From: Tetranychus cinnabarinus
Lineage: Eukaryota; Arthropoda; Arachnida; Trombidiformes; Tetranychidae
Assembly: GCA_022266195.1 (NCBI GenBank)
Contig: WHVY01000005.1
Coordinates: forward strand, 6,324,001 to 6,388,000
Length of the DNA: 64,000 bases
Reading direction: 5' to 3'
The translations under genes were made by a program, and so were the position numbers. Shown piece by piece: positions 54,747-64,000 of the stretch. Numbering within the stretch: position 1 is the first letter of the stretch; each line of letters opens with the position of its first letter. Under the pieces are notes generated by a model. That model worked only from the letters and a program-made list of their open reading frames with translations, was not told where the DNA came from and did no database searches.

Positions 54747-56795
54747 ATGACTACTGTGGAGCCAGTAGCTTCAACCTCAGGTTTGAATGGCCAGGCTGAA
54801 CAGCCTGGTCAACCTGGTCAACCTGGTAAAACCATCAGCCTAATGGCTATTCAGGATAATAAAGCCGGCATGAAAGGATTAGACAAAGAGAAAATCAACC
54901 AGCTGCTCTATGAAGCGACTAAAGATACTCTTCATTTTAAGCATGAACAAGAAAGAGACAATCGAATAGATGCACAGATTAAAAAAATGATGAAAGATTG
55001 GGAATCATTTACGCACCCATTGAAGCAAAATGCTTTAGAGATGATGGAAAAAGCCCGTGAAAATCGTGGCTATGAAAAGCAAGCTCTTGATATCAGTCAA
55101 ATCATTGTTCATGTTGACATGGATATGTTTTATGCCGCGGTTGAAATGAGAGATGATCCGAGTCTATGCGATAAACCTATGGCGGTTGGTTCACTACGGA
55201 TGATTTGTACTTCAAATTACGTTGCTCGTCGTTTTGGAGTACGTTCTGGAATGGCTGGTTTCATTTGTATGAAACTTTGTCCTGATCTAATCATAGTTCC
55301 CTGCAATATGCGCAAATATTCCCAAGTCAGCGGTATTATAATGAGTATTCTAAGGCGTTATGATCAAGATCTTTTCGTAATGAGCTGTGATGAAGCTTAT
55401 CTCAACATTACAACTTATATTATTCAACTATTCCTTAAAGAGAATCCAGATTGGGACGGTCCTGTGCTAATTGAAGATCAATTAACGGGTGAAAGAAAGT
55501 TAATTCCAGAATGCTGGGACCTAGCTTTTAAAGTTGTTGATGATATTCGAACTCAAATTCTAGAAGCTACTAAATTAACTGCTTCTGCTGGAATCGCAAC
55601 TACATCTATGTTAGCTAAAATTTGCTCTGATTTAAACAAACCCAATGGACAGTATATGTTACGAGGATCAAGCTTTGAACACATTCAGGATTTTGTAGAT
55701 AAATTGGATGTCCGTAAAGTAACTGGCATTGGAATGGTACAAGAAAAAATTCTGAAAGCTTTTAATATCAATACTGTTAAGGATATGTGGGAACAGCGTG
55801 ATGTAATTTATTTGCTGTTTAAGCCGGCCGCTATCGACTTCTATTTAAGAGTTTCCCTCGGCTTAGGATCCATTCATTCAAAGAATGAAGATGAGCCTTT
55901 GCGGTCTCGTGGCCATGGGTGTTCATTCAAAGCCACCAATGATTTTAACTGGTTAGACAATCAATTAATGCAACTTAGTGAACAACTAGCTGATACTCTT
56001 GACGATTATGGTTTAAAAGGAAAAATAGTTGTCCTTCGATTGGAAAAAGATTCATTTGACTCTTTTGTTAGAAGTCGTCGAATACCATTTTTCACATCTG
56101 ATTGTGCAGTTATTTATCAAACAGCCAAATCAATTCTAAAAGCACAGTTATCCGCCGATGGTGTAACTAAATGGAGGGCAATGGGAGTTAGAGTAACTCA
56201 TCTTAATGTTAATGCAGTTACTTCAGTTGATGAAAAAAAACAAATGACTTTGGATAAGTTTCTTTTCAAAAAATTTGTTCCTTCAAACAAAGATACATCT
56301 TTTAATGCTGCCGATACATCTCTCAACGATTCATCACAAGAAATTGAATATTGTGACGAGAAATCTCAGGAGGTTACTATTGACGATGAATTTCTTTGCA
56401 CTTATTGTTCAAAAACATTTAGTGACTATGATGCATTTGAGGAACACGTATCAAGCTGTCAGGAAGCAGATAAACTTGCCTATCTCAGTCAAACAACTAT
56501 CGAAACAATTGATGTCCAATCCGACGAAGATGCCGATGAATACATCTGTACAAACTGTGATAAAAATTTCCTAGATTATAATGAATTTGAACAACATCTA
56601 GCAATTTGCTTGGAGGATAAGTTCAGCGACGATGAAAGTCCTCAAGATATTTTAAAAGAAGAAGTACCTAACTCAATTGAACACATTTCTGTCAAAATTT
56701 CAGAAATCACCTCAACTAAAGGCTGTCATAAATATCAGAACGAAGATGAAGATATCGAATCAAGTCAAAGATTGCCCAAGATGATAAAACTTTGA
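54747..56795 (+). CDS. POLK: DNA polymerase kappa, copy 1
   Basis: A single exon encodes 682 residues from the ATG at 54747. Y-family translesion polymerase: it inserts nucleotides opposite bulky minor-groove lesions and extends mismatched ends in the nucleus. Visible parts are the kappa-specific N-clasp (NKAGMKGLDKEKINQLLYEATK, 38-59), catalytic D124 (VHVDMDMFYAAVE) and D215-E216 (VMSCDEAYLN), the helix-hairpin-helix region (VRKVTGIG), and the little-finger domain (GHGCSFKAT). The C-terminus has two UBZ4-type C2HC ubiquitin-binding fingers at 551-571 (CTYC...H...C) and 601-621 (CTNC...H...C). A PCNA-motif candidate (QMTLDKFL) precedes them. An unusual Gln-Pro-Gly triplet run lies at 18-27. 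All catalytic residues are present. A paralogue follows in tandem 2.9 kb downstream. Confidence 0.95.
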   Translation: MTTVEPVASTSGLNGQAEQPGQPGQPGKTISLMAIQDNKAGMKGLDKEKINQLLYEATKDTLHFKHEQERDNRIDAQIKKMMKDWESFTHPLKQNALEMMEKARENRGYEKQALDISQIIVHVDMDMFYAAVEMRDDPSLCDKPMAVGSLRMICTSNYVARRFGVRSGMAGFICMKLCPDLIIVPCNMRKYSQVSGIIMSILRRYDQDLFVMSCDEAYLNITTYIIQLFLKENPDWDGPVLIEDQLTGERKLIPECWDLAFKVVDDIRTQILEATKLTASAGIATTSMLAKICSDLNKPNGQYMLRGSSFEHIQDFVDKLDVRKVTGIGMVQEKILKAFNINTVKDMWEQRDVIYLLFKPAAIDFYLRVSLGLGSIHSKNEDEPLRSRGHGCSFKATNDFNWLDNQLMQLSEQLADTLDDYGLKGKIVVLRLEKDSFDSFVRSRRIPFFTSDCAVIYQTAKSILKAQLSADGVTKWRAMGVRVTHLNVNAVTSVDEKKQMTLDKFLFKKFVPSNKDTSFNAADTSLNDSSQEIEYCDEKSQEVTIDDEFLCTYCSKTFSDYDAFEEHVSSCQEADKLAYLSQTTIETIDVQSDEDADEYICTNCDKNFLDYNEFEQHLAICLEDKFSDDESPQDILKEEVPNSIEHISVKISEITSTKGCHKYQNEDEDIESSQRLPKMIKL

Positions 56796-57664
56796 AATTT
56801 TAAATTTACTCGTTTTTTGCGAATCAATTTTATAGCTTAGCCTGTTTATATCCTAATTGTTAGAGATGAATTCCATAGCATTTAAGGTTCATAGAATCTA
56901 GCTTCAAAAATTTTGACCTGCTTATGCTCTAATCAATTGTACTTCATCTCACATAAGTGTGATTATTACACTCTATTTATGTAAAGTTTTAATCGATCAA
57001 TTCAATTGCATTTCTACTTTTAACGAATGAACGAATATTTCAAAATAAATCATTTTACGATTTTTAAACGACACTATTCACTTGTTAGAAAAATTCACTG
57101 TTAAATACATTTTCGATTTTGTTAATTGTTAGGGGCTGTTGATAAATAACAAACTTACTATGCCCCTAAGAGATTTTTAGCGGATTGCGTCAAGTTAGCA
57201 AAAAGTAAACAAACCTTCATCAACATGTTTTTTAAATAACTTGTGATTGATATTTTAATCTTATTTCTGGCTCATAACATTAATCAAATTAATTGAATTC
57301 AGTTTTAATTTTTCCCTTTGAACACACTCGCAAACCCATATTTATATATCTAATTAATATGTAATGTTTTTTTTGTTAATCTTCACCTGACTGCTTATGG
57401 TTCGTGTCTATCTGTGCCTAGTTGGTATTTATAACTTGTTACTCTCTACCGAAATAGTAAGCTTGTAACTTTTTGATCTTTTGTTGATTTGATCTTCAAC
57501 TGAATATCATTTCTACACTGAATTTTGAAGCTCTATTATAGTTTTTGTCACAGTCTAATCTTTTAACCACTGTAGTAACTTTTCATCTGTTTAAAATCGT
57601 TACTTCTTGTTTTTTTTACAGCAGCTTTTCTGATAGTTCCGAACTAAAATTAGAATCTATTATA
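56796..57664. other. Interval between the two Pol kappa genes
   Basis: It holds the copy-1 3' UTR with AATAAA at 57044-57049, a 41-bp segment with 8-bp inverted ends (TTAGGGGC at 57129-57136, GCCCCTAA at 57162-57169), and the leader of copy 2. A good 3' splice site (tract of T followed by ACAG ending at 57621) suggests a 5'-UTR intron before the copy-2 ATG. Confidence 0.5.
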
Positions 57665-59659
57665 ATGGAACCGCTGCCATCAAATCCTCTAGCAGAGGAA
57701 CAGCAAATCAATGCAAACTGTAAAGGCCAAACAATTAGTCTCATGTCAATCCAAGATAACAAAGCTGGTATGAAAGGGTTGGACAAAGATAAAATCAACC
57801 AATTGCTAGAAAAAATGTCTAAAGACACTCTTCATTACAAACATGAGCAAGAACGAGATTTGAAAATGGATGAACAGATTAAAAAAATGAAAAAAGATTG
57901 GAATACCTATACGAACGCAGCGAGAAAAAATGCAATGGATATGATGGAAAAGGCTCGTGAAAATCGTGGCTATGAAAAACAAGCTCGTGACCTTAGTCAA
58001 ATAATTGTTCACATTGATATGGACATGTTCTTCGCGGCTGTTGAAATGAGAGATAATCCGAGTCTATGTGATAAACCAATGGCCGTTGGCTCACTTCGTA
58101 TGATAAGCACATCAAATTACGTTGCTCGTCGTTTTGGAGTACGTTCTGGAATGGCTGGTTTCATTTGTATGAAACTTTGTCCTGATCTAATCATAGTTCC
58201 CTGCAATATGCGCAAATATTCTCAAGTCAGCGGTATTATAATGAGTATTCTAAGGCGTTATGATCAAGATCTTTTCGTAATGAGCTGTGATGAAGCTTAT
58301 CTCAACATCACGAATTATGTTACTCAACTATTTCTCAAAGCGAACCCTGATTGGGACAATCCTGTTCTTGTTGCAGATCAAGTGAGTGGTGAAAGGAAAT
58401 TGATTCCAGAATGTTGGGACCTAGCTTTTAAAGTTGTTGATGACATGCGAACACAAATTCTAGAAGCTACTAAATTAACTGCTTCTGCTGGGATTGCAAC
58501 TACATCTATGTTAGCTAAAATTTGCTCTGATTTAAACAAACCCAATGGACAGTATATGTTACGAGGATCGAGTTTTGAACACATTCAGGATTTTGTAAAT
58601 AAATTGGATGTCCGTAAAGTAAATGGTATTGGTAAGGTTCAAGAAAAATTCCTCAAAGCTTTCAATATCAATACTGTTAATGATATTTGGGATCGACGGG
58701 ATGTTATACAATTGCTTTTCAAGCCAGCTGCTATCGACTTCTATCTCAGAGTTTCACTCGGATTGGGATCTTCTTTCACCAAAGACGAAGAAGAAAGATT
58801 ACGCTCAAAAGGTCGCGGTAGTTCTTTTAAAGCTACTAATGATTTCAATTGGTTGGATAATCGATTGTCACAACTCTGTGGGAAGTTAGCTGAGTCTCTG
58901 AACGATCATGGCTTGAAAGGTAAAATGATTGTTTTGAGAATGGAAAAAGATACATTCGACGCTTTTGTTAAAAGTCGACGATTATCGTTTTACACATCTG
59001 ACTTTACAATCATTCATCAAACAGCTAAATCAATTCTGAAAGCACAATTATCTGCCAGTAGTGGTTCTAAATGGAGAGCAATGAGAGTTATGGTAACTCA
59101 TCTCAATGTAAACGAAATTACTCCAATTGATGATAAGAAACAAATGACATTGGATAAGTTCTTCAAAAAGTCTGTTCTGTCAAATAATGATATTTCGCTT
59201 AATGAATCACTGAATGACTCTTTACAAAAAATTGAAAATTGTGATGAGCTCCAAAATGTTCCTGATAAACAAAACATTCTTGTCAAATGCTGTTCCAAAA
59301 CATTCAGTGATTATAGCGCATTTGAAAAACATGAAACATCTTGTCTAGAGGACCAACTTAGTCAAAGCTCGATAGAAACCATTGACGTCGAATCTGATGA
59401 AGAATCTGATGAATATTTATGCACGAATTGCGATGAAAAATTTCTGAATTACAATGGATTGGAGCAACATTTAGCAATTTGCTTGGAAGCTGTCTTCTGT
59501 GACGCTGTTATTCAAGCAGCCTCTACAGTAAATTTGAATGAACATAATTCTTCGAAAAATTCCGTAATTATCCCAAATACTGGTTGTCGGAAATTATCAG
59601 ATGACGATAAAGAATCTGAAACGAGCCAAAGAAACCGAAAGGTTATGAAACTTTGTTAG
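57665..59659 (+). CDS. POLK: DNA polymerase kappa, copy 2
   Basis: The frame is open from 57545, but the first in-frame ATG is 57665, which aligns with the copy-1 start and gives 664 residues. The N-clasp (NKAGMKGLDKDKINQLLEKM), catalytic D118 (VHIDMDMFFAAVE) and D209-E210 (VMSCDEAYLN), little finger (GRGSSFKAT) and second UBZ finger (CTNCDEKFLNY...H...C) are all intact. The first UBZ finger is altered: CTYC of copy 1 is VKCC here, so the first zinc cysteine is lost. The motif QMTLDKFF fits the PCNA-interacting consensus better than QMTLDKFL in copy 1. Both copies lie on the same strand, with a constant 2,900-bp offset across the catalytic region, and share long nearly identical DNA blocks within otherwise diverged sequence. 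Confidence 0.94.
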   Translation: MEPLPSNPLAEEQQINANCKGQTISLMSIQDNKAGMKGLDKDKINQLLEKMSKDTLHYKHEQERDLKMDEQIKKMKKDWNTYTNAARKNAMDMMEKARENRGYEKQARDLSQIIVHIDMDMFFAAVEMRDNPSLCDKPMAVGSLRMISTSNYVARRFGVRSGMAGFICMKLCPDLIIVPCNMRKYSQVSGIIMSILRRYDQDLFVMSCDEAYLNITNYVTQLFLKANPDWDNPVLVADQVSGERKLIPECWDLAFKVVDDMRTQILEATKLTASAGIATTSMLAKICSDLNKPNGQYMLRGSSFEHIQDFVNKLDVRKVNGIGKVQEKFLKAFNINTVNDIWDRRDVIQLLFKPAAIDFYLRVSLGLGSSFTKDEEERLRSKGRGSSFKATNDFNWLDNRLSQLCGKLAESLNDHGLKGKMIVLRMEKDTFDAFVKSRRLSFYTSDFTIIHQTAKSILKAQLSASSGSKWRAMRVMVTHLNVNEITPIDDKKQMTLDKFFKKSVLSNNDISLNESLNDSLQKIENCDELQNVPDKQNILVKCCSKTFSDYSAFEKHETSCLEDQLSQSSIETIDVESDEESDEYLCTNCDEKFLNYNGLEQHLAICLEAVFCDAVIQAASTVNLNEHNSSKNSVIIPNTGCRKLSDDDKESETSQRNRKVMKLC

Positions 59660-60115
59660 TCTAAACAAATTTCAAATCAACGTCCACATTCATATTTTAC
59701 TCAAAAATCCAAAAAATTTTATTGCAAAGCATTTTCGTATCTCTCTTGATATTGCTCATATCAATCAAAAATGTACCATTTATTTCATCCGATTTCCTTT
59801 ATTTGTCATAAGATCTTTCTTCACTGGTACTCATTAACACTTTCTTTCAACTGTTTCGCTCGTTTATCAAGAGTGTTTTTTATGGAAAGGTCAAAATTAG
59901 CGATCATTTGAGATTGGATATTTTCCTCGGTGTATAATGAAAGAAACAAGTGCTATTAGTAAACCTTTAAAAGGTGGTTTAGTAAATACTTTTTACGATA
60001 GATTTACATTTTGTTTACGATAGATGGCGAGATTGAGAGCATGAAAAATTGCGCTAACTTAACTTTGAATTCACCAGTATGTTTTGAATAAACTCTATTC
60101 ATTCATAAATTGATC
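59660..60115. other. Intergenic region, Pol kappa copy 2 to GLDC
   Basis: This 456-bp interval contains the 3' UTR of Pol kappa copy 2 and the promoter region of GLDC. No repeat or small gene was seen; no TATA box is obvious before the GLDC start. Confidence 0.5.
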
Positions 60116-63100
60116 ATGAGGTGTTTAACTTTAGGCTCTCTAGCCCGACCAGCTAGTAACTTTACTGTAGGTGCTAATCGACTTTCACCTTTGTTTTGGA
60201 TTATTAATCGATCATCATCTTCATCAGTTGTTAAACCTTACTCAAACTACAAAAGTGATTATTTTGTTAAACGTCATATTGGAGCAAGAGAACATGAAAA
60301 ACAACAAATGTTATCGACAATTGGATACAAAGTAAGTTAAAATTTGTTATTTAATCGAGTGGTTAAAAAAGATAAAGCAATTTACTTGGATCAAAGGCTA
60401 CTTAAAATACCAATCACTAGCAATTCCAATCACGTTCCAAGAACATTATCCATTAATCTGTAACCTTCTGTAGCATCTTCTAATCATTTGATTGTCAACA
60501 TTTCTTGAGCGGTCGAGTTTTTCATTCTTTCCAATTCATGACTATCTGATTTTTCGATAGCGAAGAAATAAAATAATGCATAGAATACCAAAGAGTAACA
60601 AGTCAATTTTTGATTGTAACCTCACCGAGAAAATGAAAATTCTCATAGTTTGTAAAAAAGCAGTTTATTTAAATTTGCTTCAAAGTTGAACGAATTTCAT
60701 ATTCATTTACTCTCTACTGCTTTTTCATTTCTGTTCTTGACTTTTTGTTTTTTTACATTGAAACATGGCAATACGTGAAATCGTCTGGGAAATTTTCAGC
60801 TTTCATTTGAAGAAAATTAACAATCTTTCACTTTGTTTTCACTCTTACTCTTTATGTTGTTTTGTTTTTCATTTTAATCGATACCACGAGAACAAGAAAT
60901 AGCTGGAATAAAATCATAATGATTTCAACTTGATAGTCTATAAGTTTATTTGTAATTTTTTACTCTTTTCTGTAAATAAGCTTTGGTTTTGAATGATCGA
61001 TGAAGATAGTACTAATAGATAATACTAATGGCGAGAAGTAAGATTAATAGGAAATGATAAGACTTGGTGAAGAGGTAAAAAATATACAGGGTTTCTGATT
61101 CATGAATCATGATAAACAGAATAGGATTTATTCCTTATTTTTTTATTGAATAGATCAAATGATATTATATCTTCTTTAATAATCTATTTATCGACGACTT
61201 TGCTATTCTCTTTAGATAAAAGATCACAAAATAAGATTTTACGATTAGATTATTGATAATATCAAGTGATAAAATCTAAATCATATCATATTGTGTCAAC
61301 AATCTTTGAGTCTTTATTGGAAATAACAGATTTTTTCAAGATTGTGATTAACCTTCAATTATTTAGCCTCTCAGCATACCAATCGGTTTCACAATTTTAT
61401 GCTGAATATTGGAGCAATTTTTCTCTCTTTTGTAACAAAACACAAATGCTCTATTGAAAACTGAATCTAATTGAATGTTTTTTATTTCATCTGATTTTAG
61501 ACTCTGGAAGAGCTCATTGACAAAACGGTTCCAGATAGTATTAAACTCAATAGAGATCTTAAATTGGACTCCGAAATAACTGAAAATGAATTGGTTCAAC
61601 GTCTTCGCCAAATTGCTGACCAAAACGATTATACTTGGAAATCATTTATTGGACTCGGCTATCACAATTGTTATACACCAGCCCCAATAATGAGAAATAT
61701 CTTTGAAAATCCAGGTAAATTGGTAAATCCATGTAAATTATGATTTGCTGATGAATTTATATCTTCTACTTTTGTTTGCAGGATGGATCACTCAATATAC
61801 TCCTTACCAGGCTGAAATTGCACAGGGTCGATTAGAGAGTCTGCTAAATTACCAAACAATGATTTGTGATTTAACAGCTATGGAAATTTCCAATGCTAGT
61901 TTATTAGACGAAGGAACCGCAGCCGCTGAAGCTATGCAAATGTGTCTAAGGTTTGTGATTATCTTTAACCAATATTGCAATTCTCATAGAATTTTATTTT
62001 AAAGTCTTATCTTTTTCTCTAATTCTCTTTTTTATCTTTAATAGGCACCATCGTAATAAGCGCAACAAATTTCTGATCTCTGATAAAGTTCATCCTCAAA
62101 CTATTGCCGTTGTAAAAACAAGAGCCAGTGCATTAGGAACAGAAATTCAATTTTTCAGTGGTAACGCAGCTATTATTTATTGTCTCTCATTAATGAGCAC
62201 TCAAAACTCCGATAAGGCTATATTTAATCAAAATTCTCTCGTCTATTTTAGATTTATCTTCAATCGATTCTTTCAAGTTGAATGAATTTTCAGGAATTTT
62301 AGTACAAAATCCAGATACCGATGGAAATATATTTGACCTTACCCAAGTAACTCAAAAAGCAAAAGAGTCTGGAGCAATTTTATCAGTAGCAACTGATCTT
62401 TTAGCCTGTATTCTAACCAAACCACCGGGGGAATATGGTTCTAATTGTGATATTGCTATTGGAAATACTCAAAGATTTGGTATTCCATTGAACTATGGTG
62501 GACCTCATGCGGCTTTTATGTCGTGCCGTAATTATTTAACCAGGATAATGCCTGGAAGAGTTGTAGGTGTTACAAAAGATTACCTCGGTAATCCTGCAGT
62601 TCGATTAGCACTTCAAACTAGAGAACAACATATTCGACGAGATAAAGCAACATCAAATATTTGTACAGCCCAAGCTTTATTGGCAAATATGTCAGCAATG
62701 TATGCTATTTATCATGGACCTGAAGGATTGAAGTCAATGGCCCAAGCAATTCACGAGAAAACATGTTACCTAAAAGATGGTATAAACCATCAAAATGTGT
62801 GCAAAGTAACCAATGACCATTTCTTTGATACACTTAAAATTAAAGTACCCGACGTTGATGTAATTAAGGCTCGTGCTGCTCAAAAACAAATTCATTTAAG
62901 ATATTTTCCTGACAATAAGCATGTTGGAGTTGCCTTAGATGAAACTGTCACTGATGCTGATCTAGATAATTTACTTTGGATTTTTGGAAAAGATTCGGTA
63001 AGCTTTTTGACATTGCTAAACATTTACATAAGTTATAAATATTAATACTCCGAAAAATTATTATTTCATCTTTGTTTTCTTTTCAGATCTCATTACCTGA

Positions 63101-64000
63101 TAGCAAAGTCAGTTCATTGAATATGATTCCATCTGAATTAAAACGATCATCGCCTCTTTTGGTCCATCCAATTTTTAATAAGTACCATAGTGAAACCAAA
63201 TTAGTTCGTTATATGAAAATGCTAGAAAATAAGGACATTTCTCTTGTGCATTCGATGATACCTCTGGTATGAATTAAGGTATTTTTTATCAGTTCAGTCC
63301 GCTAATTATATTTTTTGGTTTTCAGGGATCATGCACAATGAAATTGACTGGAACAACTGAGTTATTAGCTTCTTCTTGGCCTCAGTTTGCAAATATCCAT
63401 CCCTTTGTTCCGGTTGAAAGTGTTAAAGGTTATCGTCATTTAATGGAGGAATTGAAAAATGATCTCTGTGAAATCACTGGATATGATGATATTTCATTCC
63501 AACCAAATTCAGGAGCTCAAGGAGAATATGCTGGTCTTCGAGTGATTAAAGCATATCTCGATCATAAAGGCGAAAGTGACAGAGATGTAAATGATTTCTG
63601 CAAAAGAAAAATTTTAAAAATTTTCACCTAATTTTACATTTCGTTATTTTCAGATTTGTTTGATTCCAATATCAGCTCATGGTACTAATCCAGCAAGTGC
63701 TCAAATGGCAGGAATGAAAGTTAAAACAATCAATGTTAATAAAGATGGTTCAATTGACATAGCTCATCTAAAAGATAAGGTAAATTCTGAATGCCTCATC
63801 ATTATTTTCAAATTTTTAAACCTTATTTTCATTTTAATTTCAGCTTGATAAATATGGAAATAATGTGGCTTGTATGATGATAACTTACCCATCGACATTT
63901 GGAGTTTTTGAAGAGCAAATAGTAGAAATAATTGAGCTCGTTCATAAATGTGGTTCAGCTCAAGTTTACCTTGACGGAGCTAATATGAATGCCCAGGTTG
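60116..64000 (+). CDS. GLDC: Glycine decarboxylase, P protein of the glycine cleavage system (partial, runs off right edge)
   Basis: Nine exons are visible: 60116-60331, 61501-61714, 61782-61950, 62045-62160, 62252-62997, 63087-63266, 63326-63586, 63654-63779, 63844-64000+. All junctions are GT-AG and in frame, about 728 codons so far against roughly 1,000 for the family. The start is the ATG at 60116; the frame upstream has no better one. The first 40 residues are Arg/Ser-rich, a mitochondrial targeting sequence, followed by the conserved YFVKRHIGAREHEKQQML. Further signatures are QYTPYQAEIAQGRLESLLNY, GGPHAAF, TREQHIRRDKATSNICTAQA, FQPNSGAQGEYAGL, SAHGTNPASAQMAGM and VYLDGANMNAQVG. The PLP-lysine motif comes just after the window end. 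The enzyme decarboxylates glycine in the mitochondrial matrix with the H, T and L proteins. The first intron (1,169 bp) is the only long one. Confidence 0.96.

Overview
The window is nuclear DNA of a small-genome arthropod: AT-rich, short GT-AG introns, closely packed genes on both strands, animal gene families throughout (TFIID subunits, kainate-type glutamate receptor, DEG/ENaC channels, DNA polymerase kappa, glycine decarboxylase). A giant serine-rich silk-like gene and lone single-exon DEG/ENaC genes make a silk-spinning mite, probably a spider mite (Tetranychidae), the best guess. That assignment is inference.

Left part (1-25,000). A GHKL-ATPase protein gene runs off the left edge (minus strand). 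It is followed by a BAG-domain co-chaperone (plus), a DEG/ENaC channel (minus), and a head-to-head pair of almost identical mitochondrial ATP synthase subunit c genes (7077-8864). A 12-exon kainate-type glutamate receptor follows (10472-15903, minus), with a 1.34-kb fold-back element in one intron. Then come cystathionine beta-synthase (17732-19480, minus), a second DEG/ENaC channel with a PPxY tail (20320-21774, minus), and about 3 kb of non-coding DNA holding a TA-flanked MITE and another fold-back.

Centre (25,000-46,700). One intronless gene encodes a 6,408-residue secreted protein. It has a signal peptide, a short unique head, about 57 copies of a 111-residue Ser/Ala/Gly unit encoded by an essentially invariant 333-bp DNA repeat, and a short tail with two cysteines. 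Its 3' end, polyadenylation signal and downstream DNA are tandemly duplicated as an exact 1,274-bp block that carries one MITE per copy. A further MITE lies beyond.

Right part (47,600-64,000). TAF2 (minus) and TAF11 (plus), two subunits of the same general transcription factor TFIID, diverge from a 252-bp shared interval. A secreted or membrane protein of unknown function is convergent with TAF11. Two tandem DNA polymerase kappa genes show gene-conversion-like blocks and different C-terminal motifs. The 5' nine exons of glycine decarboxylase run off the right edge.

The genes do not form an operon-like unit. The functional links visible are TAF2/TAF11 in one complex and the two duplicated pairs (subunit c, Pol kappa). 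More loosely, CBS and GLDC handle serine and glycine on either side of a silk gene made mostly of serine, alanine and glycine. The strongest novelty candidates are the silk locus with its homogenised array and duplicated 3' end, and the subunit-c pair whose identity stops at the start and stop codons.
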